Part shown: positions 23,368 to 34,909 of the stretch, one piece after another
How the letters are laid out: each line of letters opens with the position of its first letter
Numbering within the stretch: the first letter of the stretch is position 1
Assembly (NCBI GenBank): GCA_030762935.1
Contig: CM060883.1
Coordinates: 93,299,501-93,363,500, forward strand
DNA: 64,000 nucleotides
Source: Hymenopus coronatus
Lineage: Eukaryota > Arthropoda > Insecta > Mantodea > Hymenopodidae
Direction of reading: 5' to 3'
Position numbers and translations under genes: made by a program
Notes under the pieces: model-generated
Seen by the model: only the letters and a program-made list of their open reading frames with translations
What the model was told of the DNA's origin: nothing
Database searches by the model: none

Positions 23368-23981
23368 CTATTGTGAGCCTGATCTAAACCTAAATGTTTC
23401 TAGTGTTCTTTTACTCCTTAATTGTACCCCTTCTCCGGAAGGAATCGCTTTATTTCTGTCTAAAACTAGAATGCTGCCATGTTCGGATGATATAATGCTG
23501 TCTTCTTCCCCTTCTGTATTCTCCCCGCTACTCTGTTGCCACGCCTTCTTTCCCTTCGAAGCCAAATTACGTGCTGCTATTACTTCCCCTCTTCTCGGTG
23601 ACACTATTTTCTTGGGTGACGTCATCCAGTGGCTCCTCCTCCTGTTGCTTCCTCTGTAGACGTCATTACTTCGTCAGCTGTTACTTCTCTCGTAAGGATG
23701 TTGGATGACGTCCTATCTGCCGTTCTCATGCTGACAGGCGGATTTCGGTTCAAACACACACTTTCCCCGTCTTCACCCACATCCATTCCTTTTTGCTTGG
23801 ACTTTGATCTTCCTGTTGTACTTCCTAAAGTTGGCGTTGATATCTGCTGAGTAATTTCCTCTGTGCCTGATTGGGGTTCTCTTAGCTCCTTATTGTCCAG
23901 ATGCGATGTCTTTTCTCCGTCAATCCACAATTGGAAATTTCTAATATAAGCTCTTCTTCCCTGTGCTCTTGCTTCTTTCAT
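23368..23981 (-). pseudogene. LINE-C ORF1 C-terminal region / ORF junction
   Basis: Two overlapping frames (23981-23622 and 23625-23368). The first starts with 'EARAQGRRAYIRNFQLWIDG', the C-terminal end of an ORF1 RRM/CTD-type region, followed by low-complexity Ser/Thr-rich sequence. The second is basic and probably lies at the end of ORF1 or start of ORF2. No catalytic motif is present. Confidence 0.55.
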
Positions 23982-24071
23982 TTTTGTACCAAATTTCTTT
24001 ACAAAGCTCTCTTCTTAGGTGATAAATCTTTATAAATAAAAATGTCTGTTCCTTTTAATTTCTTGGCTCTT

Positions 24072-24581
24072 TTAAGTAAGTACTTCATGTACTAGTTGGG
24101 CTGTTGCAAATTTCACTATAATTGCTCTCTTGCCAAGTTGTCTTCCAACTCGATAAGCTTCAATAATTTCCCATCTATACAATTCCAAATCCAGCTTTTC
24201 CTTCATTATTTCTAATATTTCTTCTGCTGGCCATTTATACCGTCTTTCCTTAACTCCTATGAACACTAAATTAAATCTCTCCCTTTCTTCCAATCTTTCC
24301 ATTCTTTTCTTAACCATTTCAACTTCCCTTCTTGCTTCCTGCACCTCAACTCTAACATCTTCTTTGATATCTGTTGCCATCTTTTCCAATTGTTTACCTA
24401 TTTGTTGTTCCATGCCTTCTATTTTGTTCATTTTCTCAGTCAGGTTTTCCAGCATTGTTATTATATCTGCAGGGCCGGGGTTTACCTCAATTCCTCCAAT
24501 CACTAACAACAAAGTTATAACACTTGCTAAAACCAATATGTTTGTCATCTTCTCTCCAAAACTGTTTTTACTATTCACCAA
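24072..24581 (-). pseudogene. LINE-C ORF1 N-terminal half with 2A-like motif
   Basis: A 169-codon frame. Residues 14-28 form a hydrophobic stretch ('ILVLASVITLLLVI'), directly followed at 29-37 by 'GGIEVNPGP', a match to the core NPGP of 2A ribosome-skipping peptides with Gly where Asp is usual. Residues 45-100 are a heptad-rich coiled coil ('EMVKKRMERLEERERF'), then an RRM-like strand 'FNLVFIGVKE'. Known relatives are ORF1 proteins of CR1/L2-type LINEs, which bind element RNA. Skipping activity is not shown. The frame ends before its partner at 23981. Confidence 0.75.
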
Positions 24582-24718
24582 TGTTACTTTTCTAAACTGT
24601 CAAATTCTTGCTCTATACACTGTAATGTCCACTCCCATCGTGACTTAGATCCTTCTTCCTTCACCACAGTAGCACCTCTCAAAACACAAACTTCCTCTAT
24701 CATTGCTGGCTTAGCACT

Positions 24719-24720
<2 letters not shown>

Positions 24721-24765
<45 letters not shown>
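24721..24765. repeat. (TA)n microsatellite at LINE-B copy 2 3' end
   Basis: A perfect (TA)n run of about 42 bases between the 5' end of LINE-C and the 3' end of LINE-B copy 2. Confidence 0.95.
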
Positions 24766-24766
<1 letters not shown>

Positions 24767-25006
24767 CAATATTGATCAAAATGAGTACAACTGTTGCTAA
24801 GCTAATCTTGTCTTGAGGCAGACTTTGAGGTTTCTCTTGTGCCGAAGTACATCCTCAGATGAACAGGACTCATGTAACAAACAATGTTTCAGTGTTAGAA
24901 AAATCAACTTATTTACACATAAATAGCTGCATGGCTCTTGTGGCAAAGTTTTCCAAATAAACAAGTATTATTAGCACATAGTCAAAAAGATGTATTTATG
25001 AGTTCA

Positions 25007-25459
25007 TCAACGGAATAAAACATAGTTTAGGAGTAGATTTTTAAACTTCTTCTTAAGTGCTTTGCTCTGTAGAACTTTGATAGCATCAGGGAGTTTATTA
25101 TATAAGTTAACACCTTTGTGGGAAACTGAATTTAAGCTTTTAGTTAATCTGTGTTGTTGGAGATGAATTACTGTTGATGTTCTTGCATTGTAATAATGGC
25201 ATTCATTGTTAAGGCTATAAATGCTCTTGTCATGTATAAAAGAAACTGTCTCTAAGATATAAATATATGGTAATGGTAAAATTCTTAAATCCAAGAAAAG
25301 TGGTTTACTTGGGGTACATTGGTTCTCTTGCTTGATTATTCTTTTCTGCAGTTTAAACACCTTAATACAATTGTTGGCAGATCCCCAGAAGGGGATTCCA
25401 TATGTCAATATTAGTATATATAACCAAAATACAGTGTTTTTAGGACATCTAAGCTGCAC
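25007..25459 (-). pseudogene. LINE-B post-RT C-terminal region
   Basis: A 150-codon frame: 'ILTYGIPFWGSA', 'VFKLQKRIIK', 'CTPSKPLFLDLRILPLPYIYIL' region and a terminal 'LYNKLPDAIKVLQSK' helix, the typical end of jockey/CR1-like ORF2 proteins. It ends at a natural stop. Confidence 0.8.
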
Positions 25460-25710
25460 ACTTTAGCTAGTAGCCTTATAGCATGGCATATACAACTTCA
25501 TTTATTAGTAAGAAAATTGACATGCTCTGTCCAACTGAGCTGCGAATCAATAACAATCCCTAAGAACTTGGTGGAATGACTCTCATTAATCAATGTATTA
25601 AAATTGAAATTTGAACAGGATTATGAACTCCCAATTGTTGATTGAAACTAAGAGATACAGTTTTACTTATATTTATATGAAGTTTATTACTTGTCATCCA
25701 TTTCTGCAAT

Positions 25711-26205
25711 TCAGTGGTTGATTTCTGCCTGCATAAGTCCTTCTTCGCTACTTCTGAAAATGAGGTTTGTATCATCTGCAAAGAGAACACTACTAATGGA
25801 TGATAAGTGAGAAGGAAGGTCATCGATGTAGATCAAAAATAGAACTGGTCCTAGTATGGATCCTTGGGGAACTCTGGTTTCTTTAGCAGCAGAATTTGAA
25901 TGTACACCTTCTATTTCAACAATTTGGTATGTGTTTTCAAGATAGGAGACAAACCATATGTTGGCTAGTCCTTGGACACCACAGGCCTCAAACTTCTGTA
26001 TCAGAATATTATGATGAACTGTATCAAATGCTTTAGTTAAATCTAAGAATAGACCTGCTACTTGCTCTTTTTTGTCCTTAGCATTAAGGATATTTTCTAT
26101 GAAAGAAAAAATTGCACTATATATTGATTTTCCTTTCCTGAAGCCAAACTGAGTTTCTGATATAATCTTATGCTTTTCTAAGAATGAAACAATTCTATTG
26201 TACAT
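25711..26205 (-). pseudogene. LINE-B reverse transcriptase core
   Basis: A 164-codon open frame with all central RT motifs intact: 'ETQFGFRKGKS', motif A 'LFLDLTKAFDTV' (catalytic Asp), 'RVPQGSILGPVLFLIYIDDLP' region, and the active site 'LFADDTNL'. It is the best-preserved enzyme core in the window, but the thumb region lies in another frame (25590-25823) and the fingers upstream are broken. Confidence 0.9.
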
Positions 26206-26413
26206 AATTTTCTCAAGGATTTTTGAAAAAACAGATAATAAGGAAATAATAATTTTCTACATTGTTTTTGTTTTGTTTTTTTTCCCCCTTTCTTGAATAA
26301 AGGTTTGACTTTAGCCGTCTTAAATACATTTGGAAACCAAGTGAGGCATTACAAATATCCATTAGTGGCTTTGAAAGGTGGTGTACACATTGCTTAATCA
26401 GAGAATCTGGAAT

Positions 26414-27496
26414 TTAACCGATGCCACAAGAGTGTTTGTTTTTCAGGTTCCTTGTTATTTTCAGAATTTCATCCTCTGTGACCAGATAGAGAGACATAGT
26501 GTTGCTATTTACAGCAATATTGCGGATTGGATTTAAGGAAGCACTACCTATTGAGCTTGATAAGATTTTAGTTATATTAGTGAAGTGTTCCTTGAATATA
26601 TTGGAGACTTTTTGAGAGTTTGAGATTAGTTCTCCACCATGAGATAACATGATTTTACTTGAATAGATGTGTTTACCTCCCTGCTTACAACATTCCAAAG
26701 AGCCTTGCCTTTATTATTACTATTTAAAATAAATTCTTTGTTAGTCCTTTTCTTTGCTTCTATAAACACTTTGTTGAGAATAAGACAATACTGTTTAAAT
26801 TAAGCTTTGAAGGCAGGGTCTGTACTAGTTTTATGCAGTTCATGAAGAAATCTTTTCCTGTTGCAAGATTTAATAATTCCTTTTGTTATCCAATTTCTAG
26901 ACTGTGAGTGCTTTGGTGGTGAATTACATTTTTTATAAGGAAAAGCAATGTTGCAATAGTATGCTATACAGCCTATGAAGATATCTGCCATTTTATTAGT
27001 GTCCTGCTCATTTGACACATCCTCCCAGGATTCTTTACTCAATAAAAGGTTGAAGTAATCTATATTCTGAGTTGAGAGACACCGCTTCAAAAAAGCTTCA
27101 TTTTGACATGTCTGACCATTTATTTTGCTTGGTGGTGGCTGCAGTTGAAGAAAGACAGTATTATGATCAGATATACCAATCTCGGATATTACTGGTTGTA
27201 AAAGGTAGTGCATTAGTGTTAATAATTATCTGATCTAGACAAGTTCTACTAGATCTTGTGATTCTTGTTGCTGTATTTATAGTAGGCATCAGATTATAAG
27301 TTTGAAGCAAAGTAATTAGACTATATTTTTCAGCAGAGTCAACAAGAAAATCGACATTTAGATCTCCACATATAGCAATATATTTTTTCTCGCGTGAGAG
27401 TATGGACAGAAGCATGTCCAGTTTCTGGACAAAACTGTTGAATAATCCACTGGGTGACCTATATAAGCAGACAAGGAGAATTTTTATATTTCCCAC
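26414..27496 (-). pseudogene. LINE-B endonuclease and linker (three frames)
   Basis: Frames 27496-27167, 27213-26800 and 26698-26414 carry the endonuclease middle ('GDLNVDF'), its catalytic end ('GISDHNTVFLQL') and the linker before the RT ('ILKITRNLKNKHSCGIG'). The first two overlap by 47 bases, marking a frameshift. Confidence 0.8.
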
Positions 27497-28249
27497 ATTT
27501 AGTTTTGCTACAACATGTTCAAAATTAGTTTCATCGTTTAAATGTGCTGTGTGTGTTTTATTTTTAGAATGTGTATTATTTTTAACAAGAATACCAGCAC
27601 CTCCATTTTTTTTATTAGAACGACTATATTTGCAAAAGTATAACCTGGAATACTATACAAGGGATATTCATCTTCATTAAGCCAATGTTCTGTGAGACAA
27701 ATCACATTCATGCGTTTGTAAGTGGATGATAAAATGACTTCAAGCTCATGCAGTTTGTTCCTAACACATTACACATTTAAATGCATAAGGCTAAATATAT
27801 AATTGTGTTTGAAAACATTACCTGCATTAGGAGAGACAGTATCCAGCTTGTCGTCCAACATCCCATCATCCAGCCTGGTGTTGAGGTCAGGGCATAGTAG
27901 TTAAATAAGGAGAGAGCTGCCACTTGGCAAGTGAGCATACACAGGAAAGATAGGGAATACAAGTCCGGCGTATACCCTAGTGTGAGCATACATGGTGAAG
28001 ATAGGGAATTCAAGGAGAAGGGGAGGATCTAACCTACGGTTAGAGTATTAAGGCTATTTTCGAGTCCTTGAAGGTGATTTTCCAAGGCTGTCTGCATTGT
28101 TTTTTCAGTTCTGTTTATGGTTTTTCTAAGAATTGTAAGATGTTTTATCGATTATACTATGGGGGTGCTGTCTGAAGACCTTTTTTTATTATTTTGCAGC
28201 ATCTTCATCTGCTTCTTGAATGTGTACGTAACATTTATAACACTTCTTG

Positions 28250-28505
28250 TGGGGTTTCCCGGTGCTAAGACAGATGTTTCGAATGCTTTTTAATGACATT
28301 TCATGTCATTTGGAGGATATTTAGAGCCCTAGGACAGTGTTTCAGCACACTCAGCATACATTTTTTAGTTCTTTTCAAGTGATTTTATGCCATTTTGTGG
28401 GTATTTGGAGCTCTAAAACACAGGTGTTTCAGTGGTTGTAGCGCTTTCTCATACGTTTTTCAGGATATTAATGTTGATTTTTAGCGTTGTCAGTGTTGCT
28501 TAGCA
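28250..28505. repeat. T-rich tandem array of about 88-bp units, left part
   Basis: Two units, from about 28290 and 28377, share 'atttcatgtcatttggagga'-type sequence, 'tatttagagccctagga' and 'gtgtttcag'. A third appears at 29364 after the R900 insertion and a fourth, weaker, near 29445. Confidence 0.55.
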
Positions 28506-29370
28506 TATTTTTACTTTCTCTATAGGCACTATTTGCATAGTGTATAGAGGTGTTTGGACTCCGCCAAAAAATTCGATACCGAGATTTCACCGGAAATATA
28601 TGTTTTATGATCCCCTTTATCTAAAAAAAGCATTTTCGGGAAAAGGTCCGTGTGTGTGTGTGTGTGTGTCTGTGAACACGATAACTCAAAAACGAAAAAT
28701 AGGTAAAATACCAAACTTGGTAATTAAGTTTAGCATCTTCCAGGGATGAGACATGAAGATTTTGAGAAAAATCCCCCCCACCCCCAACTACCCTTTACAT
28801 GCAACTTTTTTCGAAAATTTTGATTTTCTCAAAAATGGCTCTAACGATTTTGATTAAAATTTCGTAGATTAAAGATATTTACCTGACAAATAAAATGTAT
28901 ATCTTGAATTTTCTGGGAATAGCCTCTGAAGAGTAGTTTATTCTGGATGAATTTTACTAAATTTTGGAATAACTACTAAACCGTAAGAGATGGTTAAAAA
29001 CTTACTACACAAAAAATGTAGAGCACGTTAAAACACACAATTTATGTTATATACATTTTTTTCGTGGAGTTCGTCACTTTTGTGTCATTCCTTATTTTTG
29101 GTTTCTGCTATGAAAAACGTACATTTCTCATACAGGAATTTGTCAACTGCTGTCCATACAAAGAAAGGAACTTCAGTGACATAGAAACCAGCTTTTGATT
29201 ATCACTTTAACCTATGGTACTCCCTTATTTCACCTCTACTTACAAGGAAGCAAGTAATATGGCTATTTCTGCTAATGTTTTACTGATTAGCATGAAGTTA
29301 ATGGAAGTATAAGTTTCTTAAGAATAATTTGTTGCAGGGATATAGAGAAAGTCATGTGCAAGATTTTTTA
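28506..29370 (+). repeat. R900 dispersed repeat, full-length copy
   Basis: Begins 'atttttactttctctatagg', with the palindrome around 'tttgcatagtgtataga', a (GT)n run at 28648-28668, all internal blocks, and ends 'gatatagagaaagtcatgtg'. It interrupts the T-rich array. Confidence 0.85.
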
Positions 29371-30115
29371 ATGTCATGCCATGCCATTTTGGGAGAGTGT
29401 TTAGGACTGTAGGACAGTGTAGTGATTATACATTTTAGATATTTTCCATACATCTCGAACAGTTTTATTGGTATATAACACTCTAAAACAGCTATGTTTG
29501 CCCTTTTCTAGCGTTTTGCTAATATTTTACAGTATTTTGCGCTGTTTTCTAATGTTTTTAGTACTTTATAGACATTTTAGCACATTTTGAATATATTTCA
29601 CAGCACTTTGCTGTGTTTTGTAGTGCTTTATGCTTCTTTACAGATCATTTACGACTTTTAAAGTATTCAGAAATATAGAGTAGTGCAATAACTATTTCAA
29701 CCCTCTTTGAACGCTTTTTGTTTTGGAAAATCTTTAAGAACTTTATGCCAGCGACGAAGGTGTACTGACGACATTTTTGTATAGTTTAGGAGAGTTTAAC
29801 CGTATTTGAAGCGCCATTTCTTTTCTTAGTTTGATAGTAATTTATCGTATTTAATGCTAGTTTATATCGTTTCTGTAACAATTTTATGCATTTTTTTGCA
29901 GTAATTGATGTCATCGTTTCAATGTTTCTGACGTTTTTTTCACACTATTTGTCTCGTTTTATAGCATTTCCATATGTTCCTGGTTAGTGTGATAGCTTTT
30001 TATAGCCTATCCAGTGTTTTTACAATTTCGTCATATTTTTCCACAGTTTGGGTCCTTTATGATCATTTCTGTATTGTGTTTCAGTATTTTGCAGTCCTTT
30101 ATATCCTTTATGCAG
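29371..30115. repeat. T-rich degenerate repeat array, right part
   Basis: Continues the 88-bp units at 29364-29530 ('catgccattttgggagag', 'ggactgtaggacagtgt'), then degrades into 'ttttagcattttg'-like T-rich repetition without a fixed period. No coding signal. Confidence 0.5.
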
Positions 30116-30645
30116 GTGCTAACTTGTGAAGCGAGAGGATATGTTTACATGGTTTCAGTCTTTCTGAGGTTGTAAACCTAACATAGCTTATCTTTTTGTT
30201 TCTCCATCTCTTTATTTGTCTTTTTGCATGATGTCTTTCTTTTTGAGGCTGACACTAGAAGAAGGGTCTAAGCCTTTGTTGTCGAGGTGTTTATTGTTTT
30301 GTGAGCATCATAATTCTTTGTCTCTTATTGTTTTACAGCCTGATTTCTTCTAATCAAGGTGTGTTTTCGGTAGAATAATGATCTCGCCCTGTTTCTTTGT
30401 TATTGTTATTTCTGTTGAAGCGGTGGACATATTTTCTGATTTCTGGCCAGTCTTTTCAGCTTTTAGTTTTTATATAAAGGTATCTAGCATGTGAGGTTAG
30501 GCGTCTCTCCTCTTTTGACTGGGCTTGAGACCAGCATTAGAAATGTGTTCTAATGACCGAGTTCCCGCCACCTCTCATTCTTATTCTTCTCTCTTCGTAC
30601 GCCTTCGCTATATGCATGGGAGTGCTCGGAGTCTAAGTCTAATGA
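30116..30645. other. Intergenic, nothing recognised
   Basis: Somewhat less AT-rich than its surroundings; no open frame or tRNA-like promoter could be supported. Confidence 0.4.
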
Positions 30646-30750
30646 GTTTAGGAGATATAGGAAGCTAACGTTTAATGTATCCACCCAGAATCGAACCCAA
30701 GCAATCTGGAGGATATATTAAACTTCAGCTTCCTATATCTCCTAAACCCA
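30646..30750. repeat. Long hairpin, 31-bp arms
   Basis: The arm 'gtttaggagatataggaagc' starting near 30649 is repeated in reverse complement near 30718-30748 ('gcttcctatatctcctaaac'), each extended by 'tttaat' after two or three mismatches. The loop of about 43 bases contains 'cagaatcgaacccaag', resembling a reverse B box of a tRNA-type promoter. Confidence 0.8.
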
Positions 30751-30829
30751 TTTAGATAAAGACGTCGAGGAAAGTGCATTAAATATATAGGAAGTACTGT
30801 AATGTTATAAATATACTCCAGTTTACCTT

Positions 30830-31470
30830 GGGGTCCTTAGTTTAGATGTGAAAATTTAAACCTGATTTTTTCAGGGACTGTTAAACCTAGCATGATGAGA
30901 CAAAGACAATATGGTAGCTATTGTCACCCTACATCAGACTAAAGGATAATTTGTAATCCTGGGTCCTTGATTCGAATTTATAACTTTCGATGACTTTTTA
31001 AGTTTTTGGCTGAATCCTAAACTATAAGGCTTAAATTAACATAAAAGGAGAGAATTGATGGTCTTAGCACGCGAAACTATAATTATACATTGATTTTTAA
31101 CCTAAGGATCATGGTCGGATTTTAGGTTGATGGATTAAACTTTAATCTCTTATAGGGGCTATACTAATTTAGACACTGACTTCTAGAAAACTTTATTCAG
31201 TGTACAGCATTACGTGTAATGATTTAAATGTATACATATTTACCTAAAGGTCCCGGGTTTGAGCAAAATTTTTAAAAATAGTTATCTCAGAAACTATTAA
31301 TCCTAGCGAGACGGAGCAAAGCTTCCAACACAGCTATTATTACGCGACAACCGTTGTGAGAATAATTTATGATTGTAGGTCCTTGGTTTGAATTTATAAC
31401 TTTCGAGGAAATTTTAAGTTTTGAGCGAAATGCTCGACTATTAGGCCGAAATTAACAGGAAAACGTGTTT
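30830..31470. repeat. Diverged tandem pair, period about 415 bp
   Basis: Two units (from about 30825 and 31240) share in order 'ttaccttggggtcc'-like, 'ctgttaaacctagcatgatgag'-like, 'tttataactttcga' and 'ttttaagttttt' blocks. Within each unit a 'ggtccttggtttgaattt' motif recurs, hinting at an older, shorter period. Confidence 0.55.
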
Positions 31471-31639
31471 GTTGATGACATGAAACGTGTAATTCTGAAG
31501 AAAGAAAAAAATCATTGTTTTTAAAATGGAACCCTTATACAGACTGGATAATGCCTCAAAGAACTAGATCTCCTTGCTGAAAAGAAGTGTATCAGCTGAT
31601 CAGATACCTGACCCAAATGCTGTCAGTTTGATACACACT

Positions 31640-31902
31640 ATAAACACAGAAAAATAGAAAGACTTAATTGCTCTTCAGAAGGAATGCTTTGGTGTTAGCT
31701 GGAAGGAGGATGAAAGTCCGAAATTTTATGTTGATGTACTCGAGAGAGATGTTGCAACAAACAACGAAGAGCAGGAAGAAGCAAGTACTTGAGGATGAAT
31801 GTGACTGCTTGGATGAGGAACCTGGATATCAAAGCTCTGAAGAAGAGCATGACTACGTATATGTGAAACTAATTTTGTTGGTGATATTTATATTTATATT
31901 AT
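31640..31902 (+). other. Unrecognised open frames, acidic protein-like
   Basis: A 78-codon frame at 31668-31904 includes 'EDECDCLDEEPGYQSSEEE', and an overlapping frame reads 'LIALQKECFGVSWKEDESPK' then 'VLERDVATNNEEQEE'. Both look protein-like, so the region may be a worn terminal exon or transposase tail with a frameshift. No family could be assigned. Confidence 0.3.
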
Positions 31903-33890
31903 AAATATCTGCTCTGTATTATTTTGTTTTTTAAAATTTGACACAAAACATTTTAACACTTTACTTTTAAAAAGAATAACTTTCTACTGCTTTATTTAAT
32001 GGATATCAAAACACTTTTTTGATTATTAATATAGAATTTCCCTGGATAATGTTCCAAGCAAACACAAATAAGCAAAGAAAAAAAAAAAAGAAAGAAAAAT
32101 TGCAGGATGTTTAAAATAAAACTAACTTTGATCCTGTTATTAACAGTTATAATATAAGGTATGAAAAGAATTTGGAGAATTATTAATGGTTCAGTTTAAA
32201 TTGCATACTATAGTTTAAAAATTAAGAAAAGGACACATAATTAAAGTAATAATTTGGATTGTATGTTTTAAATAAAATTTTCAATTGTTCTCCTTGATTA
32301 TAAGTTTAATCATGTTGCTTAAATAATGTGTGTATATTTCTGAAGAAACAGCATATAATATTAAGACAAGTGACTGATTGTATTGTTTAAATAAATGTTT
32401 GAGAACATGTTCTTCAATTTATGATTTCATTATATCAATTAAACTGGTTAAGAATGAACATTAAAGGGTATTTTCTTGCATTATTTCTATATACATTTGC
32501 TGCAGAACACAATATATCCTTTTGGTTGGCGCAAAACAAGATAAGTCCACAGATTTTCAAATTTCAATCAGCAACAGTGGGTTTAATTAAAGAGTGAGAT
32601 TTTCGCCACTTATCCTATTTTTCTGTATTCAGAACTCTAAATAGACCCCAATGTTTAAATTTACATTATCTATAAAACTTTACTTAATATCAGTTTTTGG
32701 CCTATCCTGAAAAATTTGTATTTGTGGACTTATCGCATTTTGAAAAGTTACACCCCATTTAAACATTTTTTCACAATACCAAATCATCCAATGTACCTTT
32801 TTCAGAGTTAAAAAAATATGGATAAAAATTATCCAGATGTTTTTCAATCGTAAATATGATGTGCTCAGTTGTACATTGCAATGAAATTGATAGCTTGAAG
32901 TGGTCCAATTGTAGGTCAGATTTGCCAATTGTAAGAACAGTTCCTTAATGACCATTATGTAATGAAAGCTCTGGTTGGCATTAGTTTATCTTAGCGCTAA
33001 ATGAGTTCTGGAAGGGACTACTGATTGGCACTGTCAGTTACTTAACGTCCACTAGCAGTGCTGTCACTAGATACTTCCATAAGGGTCTGCTGAAAAGCAC
33101 TTACATCACTATTCCAAACTCTGTTGCGGTAAATACTGAATAAATTTGACCACTTGGTATAAGAGCATGTATATTGAAAATTTAGTCATTTGGTGCCTCT
33201 TGCTTTAGTAATGGTAGTGAGTCTCTGTAATTTAAATGACTTGCTTTATGAAATCAATATCCATTGCAATAACAGCAGAAGAATTGCACAATAAGCGAGT
33301 TACTACCCTTGCAGTGCGACACAAGATTTCAGTCATAAGGCCAAGCAGAGTACCATTTGTAAGGTCAGTCTACCTTTCTCATACCTCACCAGATTTGTCA
33401 TAAGAAAGTCTGGCTGAGCTCAGATGTAATTGCATTCTTGTTAATACAAAATTACTGGGACAGAACGCTAGGATCAAGTGTAAACCTTCTTTCCTTAGGG
33501 TTTAACATCAGCCGAGGAGCTGAAAATAAAAAAGCTTTAGACCAATAAATAATATGACTTTGCCTAAGCCAAGGTTTTTTGTGCAATGGCGACTTCCAAA
33601 TCCTTCCTTGTTGCTACTACAAAGAATCTGAGATAGTAATAGCATGTTGTTACTCCTAAGCAACTCTAGACCTCCTTTGAGGTTAAAACCTTGGAAGGCA
33701 GGACCTGTTTCTTCCTTTACAGGAGGTACAGTGTCCAACTCCATCAGTTTATTCTGAGTAGTTGTGTCCCCTTTCAAAACTCCTGCTACTGCCCCTTTTT
33801 GTATTCATGCTTTCAGAGTCTCCATAAGGGCCTTCTGGATTTATAAGACTAGGATGATCTTTCCGTGATTAACTAAAGATAACTTTGGTC
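31903..33890. other. AT-rich stretch, nothing recognised
   Basis: Short open frames at 32680-32955 and 33508-33777 (both minus) show no domain. No repeat shared with the rest of the window was found. Confidence 0.4.
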
Positions 33891-34690
33891 AACTCTGATA
33901 ATGATGATGATTGGTGTTTAATGGCACAAGGTCATCAGTGTCCTTATGAAAAAAAGCTAGAAATAAATATAAATAGAAAATATGTCATAAATATAAATAA
34001 TGCCAAAAGCTAATATAAAATTTAAAATATACAAAGGCAACCAAGGCAAAAGTCATAGATAAGTGACTTTACAAAATTATTTTGAAAAATGATGCAGGAA
34101 AAAAGGATAAACAACTAAATTCTCAATTCAAAGGTTACCTTTGATAAACATTTTAAAATCTTATCAACTGCATGGTTATCGTCTGTCAGGAGCTCCACGA
34201 CGGACCGGCAGTTGCAGAGATTCCCAAATGTGTGCTAGAGGAACACACACTAGCAACACATGACGGAGTGACAAATCTCTACATAGTGGATAAACAGGAG
34301 CAGATTCACTCTTAACAAGGTAACTATGTGTAAAATTGCAGTGGCCAATAAGCAATCGAGCCAATACCACCTCCGTCGACATAGGCGAGGGGAAGTTACT
34401 CAGTTTATTGGAAGCTCCTTCACTACTCTAAGCTTGTTTCCGTGGAAAGCTGACCACTCTTCATGTCAGCACGAAGGTACGCTCTGCGCACAAAATCTTA
34501 AAATCTTCCAATGTTACACAAGACATTTTAGCACTGAGCTCTATGGTTGTCACTTTGAGTCCAAACCTGCCAGGTGATTCCCCGGCAAGCCAACGAGACT
34601 AGGAATCCATGCAGACTCCTCATTAATGCTGGAGGCATATAAGGCATATCCTGAATATGCTGCACGATTGGATGGTAGTTGTACAGATCA

Positions 34691-34909
34691 CTAAGGCTCT
34701 GATCTAAGAGTACTAAGGGAATCGCTCACAATAAGGTAGACCCCAAATTTCGGCGGCGAACATGCAGAATGGCTCGGTATAGGTATTGCATACAGCTCTG
34801 CACTGTAAATGGATGTACTACTATAAGTACCGAATGTATATTTTTCGGTTCCATAAACAAAGGTACGCCCAACACCATCGGTGCACTTGCTTCCGTCGCG
34901 TATATACAA
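34691..34909 (-). pseudogene. LINE-D RNase H remnant
   Basis: Reads 'DGSKCTDGVGRTFVYG', 'STSIYSAELYAI' and 'LIVSDSLSTL', the Asp, Glu and Asp motifs of type I RNase H in order. The first Asp sits in 'YIRDGSKC' rather than the usual 'YTDGS'. The frame ends before the catalytic His. Confidence 0.75.

Larger units (their letters stand above)
19772..24720 (-). mobile_element. LINE-C, nearly full-length CR1-like LINE
   Basis: On the minus strand: ORF1 with a 2A-like motif (24581-23400), an APE endonuclease (23400-22200), an RT (22169-20549) and a C-terminal CCHC-type finger (20039-20383). There is no RNase H. The 3' end reads 'aaattctattctatt', a short ATTCT-type tail like those of CR1 elements. 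Frameshifts and stops interrupt ORF2 and both RT catalytic motifs are altered. Assignment to the CR1/L2/Crack group rests on domain order, tail and the 2A-like ORF1 start. Confidence 0.85.
24766..28030 (-). mobile_element. LINE-B copy 2 (jockey/CR1-type), endonuclease and RT
   Basis: On the minus strand: endonuclease from about 27.78 kb ('ICLTEHWLN' then 'VCLYRSPSG', 'AICGDLNVDF', 'SRTCLDQIIIN', 'GISDHNTVF'), linker, RT and C-terminal region to 25007, and a 3' UTR ending at the (TA)n run. No ORF1 is visible and no RNase H. The same family as the plus copy at 7.5-9.4 kb. Frameshifts separate the parts, but the RT core is one open frame. Confidence 0.85.

Noticed and set aside
23312..23659. A 115-codon plus-strand open frame
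   Set aside because: Antisense of the LINE-C ORF1/ORF2 junction; composition is a mirror of the minus frame.
24259..24648. A 129-codon plus-strand open frame
   Set aside because: It is the antisense shadow of the LINE-C ORF1 frame and has no domain of its own.
28506..29370. R900 as a Helitron (hairpin near one end)
   Set aside because: No TC start or CTRR end could be placed next to the hairpin in the best copies, and the hairpin is AT-rich.
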